Of a stretch of 64,000 nucleotides of DNA, positions 33,463 to 45,248 are shown piece after piece. Each line of letters starts with the position of its first letter. Position 1 is the first letter of the stretch. This DNA comes from Tiliqua scincoides (Eukaryota; Chordata; Lepidosauria; Squamata; Scincidae), in assembly GCF_035046505.1 (NCBI RefSeq), contig NC_089822.1, positions 98,836,659 through 98,900,658 on the forward strand, in the 5' to 3' direction. The notes below the pieces were generated by a model. The model was not told the origin of the DNA. It made no database searches and worked only from the letters and a program-made list of their open reading frames with translations. The position numbers were made by a program, and so were the translations under genes.

Positions 33463-35099
33463 GCAGTGCAGCTTTCCTCTTTCAAAAAAAGGCACTGGGG
33501 TTTCATTATATGCATTTGTGAGTGACATTTAGATAGGACTGAGTCAGAAGGCTGAATTTGACATGACAACTCTTTTTGGCAATTGCTGTGTGGCAGTGGT
33601 CTTGTGAATTTGCCTCTGCAGGATGAGATTATGTTACAAGACATAATCAGTGGCTTTCTACATACAAGGTTTCTGGAACATGGTAAATAGGAAACTCACC
33701 ATGTGGGAATAAATTCACAATAATAATCTTGCCATCTAAGGAAAAGTCACCTCAGAATGGAAACTTTCTCACATCAAATGAATTAGTGTTATATGAATTA
33801 TTCTTTAGTGAGGTAAATTTCAGAAACATTTTGTACAGATTTTGTGCCAATAGGCATCCAAATAGATTAAATGTATAGATTATAGATGATTCCTCATTCT
33901 TGAGGAAGATATTTCATTTCCTCATTCTTGAGCCCTAATCTGGTCTTAAATCATGTTCTTCAATTATAGTGCCTTACTAAAATGTTGGCAATCACCTTTG
34001 AGAAAAAGTCCTACTGCATCAGTACCCTTTCCCTCTGTTCTCTGGATACCTCCCTTGTGCTTGATGCAGATTATTTTGCTGCTCTGTGGAGATGGAGTAG
34101 ACTAAAAGTCGTATTGAGAGCTGGGCGTTGGCGTTGGGAGGAGAGTATTCCTTCTGCCTTCTATGATAGGCAGGGGCAAGGCATTCACAGTGGAAGTTTG
34201 CACATTGCAGTTAGCAGCAGGAATTGTCTGACCCACCTGCAGTACTCAGCAATCCTCCTGTTATCATTAGTTCAGGTTCCTACTACACAGGTATCTTCCC
34301 AAAGCAACTAGAATGTTCCATTCAATCTGAAGTCACCTTTCCCCTATCACTTCCCTGTGTTTGCATGCAGTCCTCACCAGATCTTTCTACTTTTATCCAG
34401 GGGAGGCTTCAGAATTCTCAACAGCCAAAGTCACATAAATTTGCCTAATTTTCAGGGCCAGCCAAGCTATGAGGCCAACTGAAACGGCTGCCTCAGGAAA
34501 CAGATTGGTGGGGTGCACCCATCTCTGGCCACCAACATGCCCTTACTGCCTCTCCTTCTACTTCCACTCCCTGTATTGGAAAAGGAAGATGGGGTGGAAA
34601 AGAAGAGGAAATGTGGAGGGAAGAGGAGGGTTGAACTAGAACATTGGAGAGTGGGGGAAAGCAGAGGCTGGCACATCACCGGGTAATAAGGGCAGCATTT
34701 GGTATGCTGCCTTAACCATCAGGAGGTCTTGGGCTGGCCCTGCTAATTTTCACATGAAGAATGTAATGTGTAACCAGGCTCTTACACTCTGCCCACAATT
34801 GAATCCCATAACTTGTTCTCACTGTGGCGTTAAAGCTGTGTGTTGGCTGTACCACTTCCAACAGCAGGCAGAGGCTCACGTGACTGAATGCTCCTCCATA
34901 CAGTCCCCACACATAAAAAGAAAGCATGTTAAGGAGATATTTTCTAGGTGAAGAAAATGTTTTTGTGTGGAAGAGTATTCAATCAGGAGGTCACATCTGC
35001 AGTCTGAAATGGTGCAGCACAGACAGTTTTAAGAGCAAAGTGTTCAGAGAGAATTTGGGATAAAAGACCAAAGAAAAGCATGGGTGCATGGAAGTTAAG
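33463..35099. other. Intergenic, nothing recognised
   Basis: Unique AT-rich sequence without a supported gene. Confidence 0.45.
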
Positions 35100-35107
35100 G
35101 TGTAAGC

Positions 35108-35342
35108 CAGCCATTGTCAACCACTGCGCCATAGCACACTGGTGTGCCGTGAGTGATCCACAGGTGTGCCGCAGGAATTTGGGGAAAGGTCATTTATTAC
35201 TAGGGCCAATGGAGGATGTGAGCCCCCCCCCCCCACTGACAACATGGTGTGCCTTGACAGTTGCCAAAAACCTGACAGTGTGCCTTGAGCATTTTAGTGC
35301 CTTGTCAGTGTGCCATGAGGTGAAAAAGGTTGAAAATCGCTG
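35108..35342. mobile_element. hAT MITE (GTGTGCC family) with exact target duplication
   Basis: GTGTAAGC flanks both sides (35,100-35,107; 35,343-35,350). Ends CAGCCATTGTCAACC and GGTTGAAAATCGCTG; the interior repeats GTGTGCC and GTGCCTTGA. Confidence 0.9.
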
Positions 35343-35859
35343 GTGTAAGCAAACACAATGAGCAAGGCTGTAGAACATATAACAGTGTGGTGACATGTGT
35401 TGAGTTATTAAGGTAGTTATTGAGTTATTAGCTGTTAATAGCACCAAGCATATCTGACCCTCACAAGTGTGCATCTCAAGCTAGAGAACAGGTGTGAATG
35501 ATGCTGTTGTCAAGTCCCTGTTACTCTCTTTGTGTTTCACCTTGATCCCCACAAGCAGCTGTCCCACTGGTAAAGACACTATGCAGACACCAAGGAAAGC
35601 CTACAGTCTGCTAAAGTGGCCAATATGAGCCCAGTTGCTGTTTAATGATGTTGGTGACCTACTTACAGTCATGCCCCTGTGGCTTTTCAAACTCCATGGC
35701 AGACAGGGAACCAACTGTGCAGCCAGACCTCATTGGCATCTGTTACTTGGCTGCCTGTTGGATAACTTGCAAAGGCACAACAGCCCTGATGGGAGGAGAT
35801 AACTGGCAACCTCATGCATGTCTCTTGTTCAGATGCTGCCCTATCATGGATACCATTCA

Positions 35860-36295
35860 ATAACAATAATAAAAATAACTAGGTATTTATATTCCACCTT
35901 TCTGGTCATCGGATTACTCCTCTGACTATTCAAGTCGGTTTACATAGGCAGGCATTTCTAAATCCCTCAAGGGGATTTTTACTAACATAGAGGTTCTCTC
36001 TTTCAAGAACCAACAACATTTCAGAATGGATCTTCCTGCTTTGGTCTCACTTCTGGCCTCCAGTTCTCCCAGGCAGGCTGACAAGCAGCTCCATCTCTCA
36101 CATGGAGGGCAGCCAAGACGCTTCTTGCTCACACCAAGAGCAGGTGGAATCACTCAGCTGGGCTTGTCAGCTGCTTCAAGGTCTCACCATTCTCAGTCGT
36201 TCAGGAAGCTGCTGGTGTTCTCAAACTAGCGACCTTCTGATGTTATCTTCGGGCTAATGGAGGCTCTACCCTCTAGACCAGACCTCCTGCCCTCC
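35860..36295 (-). mobile_element. Sauria-type SINE, near full length
   Basis: Same anatomy as the copy at 25,893: minus-strand GAGGGCAGGAGGTCTGGTCT head, central region with CAGCTGACAAGCC, and an AAT-rich tail. More diverged, and longer by a small internal insertion. Confidence 0.82.
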
Positions 36296-36299
36296 TGTC

Positions 36300-38840
36300 A
36301 AAAACTTTGACTGGATCACATCTTGTCCTTTTGCTGGATCCATTCTTCCCACCTTAAATGTTTCTGTCCTCAAGGGCCTCAGCTCTGCTGGGCAAGGGGC
36401 CTCTCTGTTCCCAGAGTCTCCAGCATCCTCACTCTATGACCTATTGAGCTCTTGGGGGTGAGGAATGCTCTTCAGTGATTGTGAGCCCTCTGTTCTCTCC
36501 TGCCATGATATATGGCAGGCAGTGGCAGTGAAATAGGAGGGGCAGTATACTGACAGCCATGCCAGCAGGTGCCAGTGAGGAAACAAAGAGCATGAGGTGT
36601 GTGTGGCTAGATGGGCAGGCTGTTGCATAGGCACCCTGTGTCACATGCAGTGCTTCCTCTGGTAGGTCTGTATGCTCGCAGCCAGGTGTGCCTATTTATG
36701 GTGATGCAACATGTCAAATGTTGGCTGAGGTGCTCTTTACCTGCCTCCTACTGGGACTACATGGTTACTGAGCAGCTTTGTGGAGTAGCTTTCAGTTCTA
36801 GATCTGCCTCCCCCTTTTCTTTTGTTCCTGCCAGGTGTGTATCTGGCCGGTCATGCAACATGTGAGAGCACGGCAGGCTAGGACAGGTCAGTAGGCTGGG
36901 ATCAAACCCATTTCGTCTGGCTCCCAGCCTGTGTCTTTGTGCAGTGACCTACCAGCACCCTTGTTCTAGTTCCTCCCCTTGTGTGAGTGCTCCTTCCAAC
37001 TGGTGGATGTGCCTACATGGACTCAAACCCATACATACTGAGGCCTGTGTGTTTGTTTCACATGGCTGCCCTCTTCCAAGGGAGTTGTCTTTCTGCCCTT
37101 GCTCTGCTCAAAAATATATTCCTTGGCTGCGTGTGTTGGTCTGAGTGGAATGAGCAGCTCCTGAACAAGGTGCAGAGGTTTCTAGCAGTTCTTAGCTTCT
37201 GCCCCTTTGCCGCAGATGCCACTGCAACTCCTGTAAGGGGGGGGGCTGTAGCATTCTTGTCACAATGTATGTGTGCGTGTGTGTGTGTGCGTGCGCGTGT
37301 GTGCGTGCACGTGCGCATGCGTGTAGTGTTCTTGGGACATCTCCCCCTGTTTAGGGAGTGGTGCCTATTGTTCATTCTTAGTGACTGGCAGGAGGGTGTC
37401 CTAACATTGGCCACTCATAAATCCTGCCCAGTTCACTCTGGCCACCAATGTTGGAGCTGATTAGATCCAGTGATTCTCCTTGGACATCATATTGATGACA
37501 CGGTTGTCACACTGACTTCACAGCAATGACACTGATGTCACAATGACTTCATAGCCATGGCACACAAATCACACTGATGATGCACCTTCATGGTGATGAC
37601 ATGCCAATATCATGGTGTTGATATCGAACCAGCATGTATGCACCATCAGCACAATATCCAAACAGCCTTCTGAAGAATGCACAGAATTAATGAGACTCTA
37701 AACTTCAGCTGAAGCACTGAGAAACAGTATAAGGCAGAGTTACTGAAATGGAGCAACTCACTCAGGCCCCACACAGGTAGGAAAGAATTCAGAGCTAACA
37801 CTGCCAAGAGTACTGGTCACTATGCACTTTCACATGAAGACTTGCCTGCAACCCATAAAAGCACTGAAAGAGTTGTTGAGTCCTCCTTACAGTCTGCTCA
37901 GAGTAGATAAGTTTACATTACAACTGTGACTCAGCGAAGTATTCAGAGGTGACCTGTCAAACCAGATAACTCTTCCCCCTTCCAGCCCTTTGAACAGAAG
38001 CACATAGCTCTCCACACCTTGCTGTGTGTCATAAAGTGTCAGAAAACATCACAGCAACAATATATTCTACCTAATTTAAATACAGTAATACTGTATTTTC
38101 CATACCCACAGGAGGCCTGCTAAGGGTCTCTGTACAGTATTGTCAGAAGCCTCTGCCTGGCTGTAACAGCTGTTAAATTGCTTCTGGCAGGTGGAACAGT
38201 AAGTCAGCTGGGAAGCCCATTCCAGCCCTCTCTCTGTGCTGCCTGCTGCCCACTCTCACCACACTGCAAGTAGATTTGCCAAAGAGCAACCAAAGGACTG
38301 GGTTATGGCAATAGTATGGAAAGAAGGTTGAGATGGGACACATTCAAACCAATGGCTGCTATGGCCAGCCACAGCCTTCTTTTTAGGCCTTCTGTGTGAG
38401 CCAGAGAAGAGGAACAATCCACTTATTCCATCCTAAGTACTTTCTTGAGTTCTCTGTACTGTTGCCGACTTTATAAAGGGAAGACCATTAATGAACTCTT
38501 TAGAACACAAATAGCAATGCTTTGAAATAAGTTGCTCATAATTGTAAATGAACTGTGAGATATAAATTCCTACAAGCACTTTCTAGCAAAAGTTAAGCAC
38601 TTTAAGCACCTGTGATTTCACTAGAAGCTAGATTTGCATATGCTCAACCCTCTGAATGCAGAGATAAATAAAATGATTATGGCTTGCTTGGTTGCACCCT
38701 AAATAAATTTACAGAAGGGAGACAGAATCTGGTTACTAAAATATAAACCCATAGGGTCAAGAGTTGGCCATGAAGTATCATGGCTCTGATGTATACAAAC
38801 TGTTTTTATCTAACCAGAAAAGTCAGGGGCAGAGGACTGC
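36300..38840. other. Intergenic, mostly unique
   Basis: Contains a GT/GC microsatellite and a TGATGACA-like cryptic repeat. No supported gene. Confidence 0.45.
37263..37323 (+). repeat. (GT)n/(GC)n alternating purine-pyrimidine repeat
   Basis: Alternating GTGTGCGTGCGC-type sequence for about 60 bases; a potential Z-DNA former. Confidence 0.85.
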
Positions 38841-38939
38841 ATGATGATGCACTTGGGGGTATGTGTGTGTGAGACACCACTGCTAACCAAAATTGTGAAA
38901 TCTTGGTATTTTTGAAAAACACCATCATGTAAGGGGGTA

Positions 38940-39150
38940 AGATGCACTGAGCACCCCACTGGCATAGCTGCATCAGTGCTGGAAAGTTGGAAAAGATTGG
39001 GCCCGCAGTACTGTAAATGGGTAGCCCAATCCTGAGCTGCTAAGCACTCAGGGCTGCCGCAGTATCCAGTGTGCAGCCAGGCAGCCACCAGAGACTCCTC
39101 AGGGGAAGCGGACTTTTGTTCCCTTCCCCCAGGTAAGGGAAGCAGCCCCA
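38940..39150. mobile_element. Fragments of long-family MITEs
   Basis: TGCATCAGTGCTGGAAAGTT with AAAGATTGGGCCCG, then GCCCAATCCTGAGCTGC starting another diverged arm. Confidence 0.5.
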
Positions 39151-40800
39151 CAATATTTCAAGTCTACAGTAGCTCTGGAGCTGTCGCAGAATTGGAGAGT
39201 CCCGTGTTGGACCACACAGTCCCACAGGGGGCTTGGGATCCAGGTGCTTCAGATCTAACATGGTATACATGTATTAGGTACATTTCTTTACTCTAACACC
39301 CCTACAGTAGCTTGTTGCCATGGCCAAAGTCTGATATAAACATATGTAAAGTAAAACCAAACTAATGATATCTTTTCAAGTCATACTTGTAATGAATAGG
39401 ACTGGTGATTATAATGATTTCAATAATCTGGTGAAGTGACATGGGGACATATTGGGCAGACTGGGGGGTCTCTAATTGTGAGAAGGTTAAGAACCCCTGC
39501 TCGAGTCACTCTACTACAGTAAACAGAAGCAAATGGCACTCTATAACATGAGCATCACCTGCTGGACAAACAGGAGTATTGTCCCATAGCAACAACGCAA
39601 ATTGTGCTGTGATGCAACTATGCTGAACCAAGCTAGACAAAACTTTACACAAGTCCTTGAATTCTCCTTCCCCTCCCTGGTTTTTAAAACCTAAAAGCAG
39701 CTGCAGCAAACCCTGACCATAATCTTAGGTGACACCTGCCACTAGAAAGTACACAAAGTCAAAGCTCTGACCAGCCCAAGGGAAAGACCTGTGAAAACCC
39801 CAAGTCACAGACTATGGACTGAGGCTTATCCTTATATCCTTTATAGAACAATTATTCACCACAGCACTTTTAACCAACCAAAGATTGTTCCATGAGGGTT
39901 TTACTACATTGGTCAGCAACTGTGAGGTCATGTTATGATGGCTGTGAGGTAGGGCAGCTACACTCCATCTCCATAAAGCAGGGTGTAGCAAATCCTGTTT
40001 GGCAGTTACCATGACCTCTACTAAGGACAATGGAAACAGTTGATAATTCAGAGTGCTAGATATTGCCTTTGGTCTAGATATTGGTCTCACAGTGGCCAAT
40101 TTACCTGAACAACTTGATCTTTCACAGCACAGTTCTCAAGACTTCTTTAGAAGGGAGACAAGGATCAAAGGAGGAACATGGGCAAAGACATGTTTTGAGA
40201 GTTATACCAAATATCAGCATTCTTAAAATCAAGACAAAGAAAAGAGAGATCCTGTACCTTTAACAGTTGTTCCGAATAGAATTTCAGCTGCTTATTTCTC
40301 TCTTTTAACCCTTTTATGAGCCACACTTGTCAAGAACTCTTCCTCCAGCTTGACTACTAAAAACATGAGGGCCTTGTCTTCAAAAACATTGGTTTTGTTA
40401 GACATGCTCCTTCCCATACCCCCACAAATAGAAGTATTCTAGCATTAACCCATTTTTGCCAAGTACACAGGTGTACACATTTGGTGCCTGTTGTATATAT
40501 GCAACATTGGGTAGAAATAGCTTAAACTGGGGAAAAAGTCAAGAATCAGAGAGTGCAGGTACCTGCTATTCAGTCTAACACAGAGATACTTATAGGAGTC
40601 CATTCTGTATATTTCCCAAATATTATCCATTATAGAGCAACACTCCTGGGACATCTAAATTAGATCCCCAATGGACAAAGACTCCTGGACACATAATTTG
40701 CTAACCATGCTCCAGATTCCCTGTGCTGCATCACAACCAACCATCTATTCTCAGCATCTCATCAATGTCAAGGCACAAAAAATATTTGATGCAAATCAAA
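39151..40800. other. Intergenic between repeats and the hAT-derived gene
   Basis: Unique AT-rich sequence; a hAT-like end AAGAACCCCTGCTCGAG near 39,490. No gene supported. Confidence 0.45.
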
Positions 40801-40804
40801 GATT

Positions 40805-40818
40805 TTTATTAGTTTATT
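40805..40818 (-). terminator. Candidate poly(A) signals of the hAT-derived gene
   Basis: Two AATAAA motifs on the minus strand (40,818-40,813 and 40,810-40,805), about 350 bases after the stop codon. No repeat lies between the stop and these motifs. Confidence 0.4.
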
Positions 40819-41168
40819 ACAATCACCACCACAAAGAAAGTCAGGAAAAGGGGAGGATTAAAAATGAATAAAATGCTTCAAGTAAGTGGTAAAGGAAATT
40901 GTTATTTCCAGAATGCAACTTGGCAAGAAGGCTATAAATATAAAGGTAGTTATCAACACCTCAGATTAGAGATTATAAACAATATGGATTATTAACACGA
41001 TTATTATCAGTGTTATAAAACCAAAAGAAAACACATACATACACGAAGTTGAGATCCCAGAGTTGAAACTTCACTAACCAGGTTCCCAACGCTAAATATT
41101 TTACACAATTCAAAATAAACTTTAAGTGACTGTCATGTCAACCATTCATTAGAGGTGCACATGTTCAA

Positions 41169-42857
41169 CTAACAGAGATTGCGGTTGTGCCTTAGCATAT
41201 ACAAGAGGCGGGCACTGCCCTCTGTGAACCCCTCCTTAGCACTGGTTAGATTAAGCACATCTCCTGGAGGGAAAGGGGACTTGGGAAGACATACTGGCAG
41301 CCAGAGGTACCGACGGGCCAGAGGGCTTAAAATGGGAAGCTGCTCAGTTTGTGCCTCCCACCACTGAGGCAGGGAAACATCGACAGGGGCTGCTTCAGCC
41401 AAACGCTGGTACCGGAACCATTCTATCTCTGGAACCTCTGACAGCCCAGGGAGCCCCTCTTCGTGTTCCAATCGACTCCAGCCCACAGCACCCAGCTGCT
41501 TGGGATCAAGGGCTCGCACTGCTTTTAGCGTGGGCACAGCAGGATGGGAATTAAACAAGTGCTCTAGTTGGGTCAAGCCAAGACTGAGGATGTTATGAAA
41601 CTGTTCTGCAAGTTGAGGTTGACACTGAGATAGGCACCTTTCTGTGTCAGGCCCCAGTCTTGTATCCAAGTGGTAGGAAAAAGCAATACGCAGGGAATCC
41701 AGTTCTCCATAGATGCGATGTGCTAACAGCTCACTGGATCGGCGGAGAAACTGTGCCATATTCAACAGACCTGCTGCGTGTTCCACTACAAAGGTTGCTT
41801 CTGCCATAAGGTCTGCATTACCCTCTGCCAGGAAAGTCTGCAGCTTTGACACTGTAGCTCCTCCTTCGCCATCGGTTGGTAGGAACTCTGCCAAAAGAAG
41901 GAGATGTTCTTTGGCACCTACAGCTTTTTCCAGCCAAGCCTCTGGGCCAGTTTGTGAATTAAGCACAGACAAGGACAGCTTCAGCTCACGCTTTTGAAGA
42001 AAAAGCTCATAACGATGGCGGAGAGCAGCATGCCGCCCAAATGTGTCCTCCAGAAGGCGTAGCATTGTGACTAGCTTTTCTAGCCTGTCTGGCCAAAGCT
42101 CCATCACTAGCTCCAGCTGATGTAACAGGCAAGGAATATGGAGGGCAGCAGGCAACACTGCACCCAAAATCCCATTGACATCAAATGACTGCATCATATG
42201 AGCACCTCCAACTGTTACCACAGCAAGCACCCGGTGGAACAAGACATGTCCTTCACTAAGCACACGTGCAACAGCACGGGCCACTAAAGCATGACTCAAC
42301 TGCTCCAGAAACTCCACCCCCAGAAGCAGTGGAGGCTGTCCAGTCCTGTCAAGAGGCAGAACGGAGATGCCAAGGGCAGCACGTCCATCATCAGTTGTGG
42401 CCTCATGGAGGAAGACAAAAGCATCACGATGCCGAAGAACATGCCGAAGAAGTGACTCATGATGCCGTGCCAAGGCAGGAAGAAATTTCTGATGGAGCTG
42501 GACAGTGGATGGCAGTGATTGTCTGGCACCTGACTGATGCAGAATAAGGCTTTCAAAGAACTCTGCCTCAGAAAGTGGGACACCCGCCCGAGCCATAGCT
42601 TGTACCAGACATAACACTACTGCGTCCAGCTCAGGAAGGGATTCTGAGCAACGTCTCCGGGGAATGGTGAGTTGGGCAACACGAGTTTGCCCCTCAGGGC
42701 GGAGTGATGAGGCAGAGTGATGCTTGCGCATTGAGGAGCTCCTTGAGGAACCATCTGAACAGCGGACATGGGAAGTTTGGATTAATATCTCCTCCTCTGA
42801 GATCAGGGAGGAACGGTGGCGAGGAGTCTTGGCGGGTGTCCTTGAGGAATTTGCCAT
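41169..42857 (-). CDS. hAT-transposase-derived protein (CGGBP1-related lineage), candidate domesticated gene
   Basis: A 562-residue uninterrupted frame in one exon, clearly GC-richer than its surroundings. The start is fixed: an in-frame TGA lies six bases upstream of the ATG. Residues 1-75 are Ser/Arg-rich with no BED zinc finger. Residues 80-135 (CLVQAMARAGVPLSEAEF, LPSTVQLHQKFLP) resemble the C-terminal half of human CGGBP1 (EANIPLEKA, IPKSDQLRRAYLP). Next come hAT landmarks: HEATTDDGR (151-159) where transposases carry DETTD, CLLHQLELV (243-251), WPDRLEKLV (255-263), and the dimerisation region LPILSPLARRYLWLPV (507-522). The first catalytic Asp reads His-151; the second appears replaced at Gly-217/218; the usual ERSFS motif after the last block is gone. 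No inverted repeats flank it. A TTTTCATAG acceptor just upstream suggests a 5' untranslated exon. Probably a host gene without transposase activity; its role is unknown. Confidence 0.75.
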   Translation of the reverse strand: MANSSRTPAKTPRHRSSLISEEEILIQTSHVRCSDGSSRSSSMRKHHSASSLRPEGQTRVAQLTIPRRRCSESLPELDAVVLCLVQAMARAGVPLSEAEFFESLILHQSGARQSLPSTVQLHQKFLPALARHHESLLRHVLRHRDAFVFLHEATTDDGRAALGISVLPLDRTGQPPLLLGVEFLEQLSHALVARAVARVLSEGHVLFHRVLAVVTVGGAHMMQSFDVNGILGAVLPAALHIPCLLHQLELVMELWPDRLEKLVTMLRLLEDTFGRHAALRHRYELFLQKRELKLSLSVLNSQTGPEAWLEKAVGAKEHLLLLAEFLPTDGEGGATVSKLQTFLAEGNADLMAEATFVVEHAAGLLNMAQFLRRSSELLAHRIYGELDSLRIAFSYHLDTRLGPDTERCLSQCQPQLAEQFHNILSLGLTQLEHLFNSHPAVPTLKAVRALDPKQLGAVGWSRLEHEEGLPGLSEVPEIEWFRYQRLAEAAPVDVSLPQWWEAQTEQLPILSPLARRYLWLPVCLPKSPFPPGDVLNLTSAKEGFTEGSARLLYMLRHNRNLC

Positions 42858-42864
42858 GGATCAG

Positions 42865-42866
42865 CT
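42865..42866 (-). promoter_or_regulatory. Possible 3' splice site before the hAT-derived ORF
   Basis: On the minus strand CTCTTATTTTCATAG ends eight bases before the ATG. The pyrimidine-rich run and AG fit an acceptor, which would place the whole ORF in a downstream exon, an arrangement often seen in domesticated transposase genes. The upstream exon was not identified. Confidence 0.4.
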
Positions 42867-43876
42867 ATGAAAATAAGAGTTTCAACCAAAGGAGTAGAGG
42901 TATTTATTTCAGCTAATGCAAACACATATACTAGTACTGCCTATGGTAGGGGGACCCTCTATTTCCAGCACCCACCTCATAATTTCTTCCAGTTCTAATT
43001 TCCCCCCCTATAAAAAATATTGGAACCAACATTGCCACATGCCTACTTTTATATTCAGCTACTAGAACACCCAGGTTTCTCTAGCTCACCTCCTACATAT
43101 ATAGCACTCCCTAGAACTACTTCCAACTAGCCCTACTCATAGATGACAGGATTACACACACATCCCATGGCTACATGATCATATAGGGAGGCAGTTATCC
43201 AAACCACTGACTATGATTAAGCAGATGTATGGTGACAGATGGGGGGCAGGACATGTATACTGTGAGCAGGGCCAATTGGCTGTATCATCTTAACCACCCC
43301 TTAAAATGTTTCTAGCCCAACTCTTGTGCCAGTAGCCTCAACTTAATGCACAAATTGAATACAGGTCTCTCAATAACTGCACCTCTGTTCTGGGAAAAGT
43401 TGCTCAGTTTCTGCATATCAGGTCCATATTAAGGTCCATAACAAGGTAGGCCTAGAGTCCCCATTAACTATCACTGTTTTCAACATAGATCTGCCATTTT
43501 GTTTTAAGGTTTAGATGTTCTATGGTTTTAAGAGCAGCATTACAGGCACAACAGGTGAAAGTTTCCAAGCTTGCATGAATGGGATTTAGTTTACCTGTCA
43601 ATTTCTAGCTGTGTCATGCAGCTATTTACTGCACAAAGTCTCATCCCATTAAGAAAATGCAAGGTTGAAAACCCTATGGGTGGGGTGGGGCGGGGCAGGG
43701 AGGAACATAATGTTTGCTTGTCCTGCAGGTGCTAAAGGCACTGAATTCTAACAGATTTAACAGGTGGAACCTTACTAGCTATCATTACATCTCCATATTG
43801 GGAAAAGTTTCAGCACTTGAATTTCTGCCTTTCACACACCTGTTAAGACAAATTATAGCCACAGAAAGCCCTAGAC

Positions 43877-44211
43877 CAATGGTTCCCAAACTTTTTAATA
43901 CCAGGACCCACTTTTAAAATACTTTATCAAGACCCACCTAAGTTTATCAGACATTTAAAAAAGGAGATCTAGAAAGAGGTTTTATTTATGTATTTGTAAG
44001 TAATAACAAGGAAGATCCTCTAACATTTTTCTCCCTATTCTTACACATGCTTGCAAGCTGTAGGAGTTCAGCCTCTTGCAGAGCAGGTAGCAGCTACAGT
44101 ATCTGATTTTTGAATAACCTCAGGACTCGAGGCAGTTCCTTATCTAGTCTTTCCTTGACCTTTTGGCAACCCACCAGTAGGTTGCCTACAACTACAGGTT
44201 GGGAACCACTG
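43877..44211. mobile_element. hAT MITE
   Basis: Ends CAATGGTTCCCAAAC and GGTTGGGAACCACTG. Flanks CCCTAGAC (43,869-43,876) and CCCTAGAA (44,212-44,219) agree at 7 of 8 bases. It lies upstream of the hAT-derived gene and belongs to a different hAT family. Confidence 0.85.
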
Positions 44212-44489
44212 CCCTAGAAACATTAAAACTTTTTATTAATCTTTTCTCATAGTACAGTCTCTTCCACGGTCTCCAGACTTGTTCTCCTTCTAATACTATA
44301 CAATTAGACTAGTACCTGGGGTCTAAACAGGAATTTTTTTTTCTATTGCCACACCAATTCTAAGGCAATTCAGCTCAAATTACTTCTCTGACACTACCAC
44401 ATAAATACCTACCACTCTTTTCTTACCACACCATCCAAATATGCCTCTACTCAAAGCTACCCTTGCTGCTTACTTCCTTTTATAACCCC

Positions 44490-44523
44490 AGGATTTCTTT
44501 CTCTTTCTCTCTCTCTCTCTCTC
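44490..44523 (+). repeat. (CT)n microsatellite
   Basis: About 13 CT units, slightly impure. Confidence 0.9.
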
Positions 44524-44884
44524 ACTTACTCGTTCACTCACCCTCCTTCCCATTGGCCACTCTCTGTCAGCCATGTGTTTTGCTTCTCCCAAGCAATTAG
44601 CAATCACCAGGTCTCTGGTGAATTAGAGGCTCTTGCTTTATAGGCAACCAGCCACACAAAAAGGATGGGTAAGTAGGCCTGTGACATACAAGTGGTAAAA
44701 GTGAGAAGGAACTACAGTATTAAATTGTTGGACAGAATGGAGGTCAGCAGATAAAGTATAATTGGGGCAGTGGGATAGACAGGAAAAAACAATGCCCATT
44801 TACTATTCATGTTTACTTAGAAATAGGGGAAGTACAGATATAATTACAGTCTTAGTACTGTCAACTTCTATCTGACAGGGCTGA

Positions 44885-45248
44885 GCGCCCAATCCTATCC
44901 AATTTTCCAGCACCAGTGCAGCCACAATGCAGCCCCAAGGTAAGAGAACAAATGTTCCCATATCTTAAGGAAGGCTCTGTGACCGATGCCCCACCACATG
45001 ATGCACTGCATGCCCCATTGGCACAGCTGCACCAGCAGTGCAAAATTGGATAGGAAATCCAATCCAATAGGAAAGTTGGAAATCCAACTTTCCAGCACCA
45101 GTGCAGCTGCAATACAGCCCCAAAGTAAGGGAACAAATGTTCCCATACCTTGAGTGGCCTCTTTGACTGTCTTACCCCCACAGGATGCAGCGCATGCCCC
45201 ATGGGCACAGTTGCAGTGGTATTGGAAAATGAGATAGGTTTGGGCCCT
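44885..45248. mobile_element. Two long-family MITEs joined in tandem
   Basis: GCCCAATCCTATCCAATTTT, a junction near 45,050-45,075 with AAATTGGATAGGAAATCC, then a second full set ending ATGAGATAGGTTTGGGCCC. The outer flanks share CTGAGC. Confidence 0.75.
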
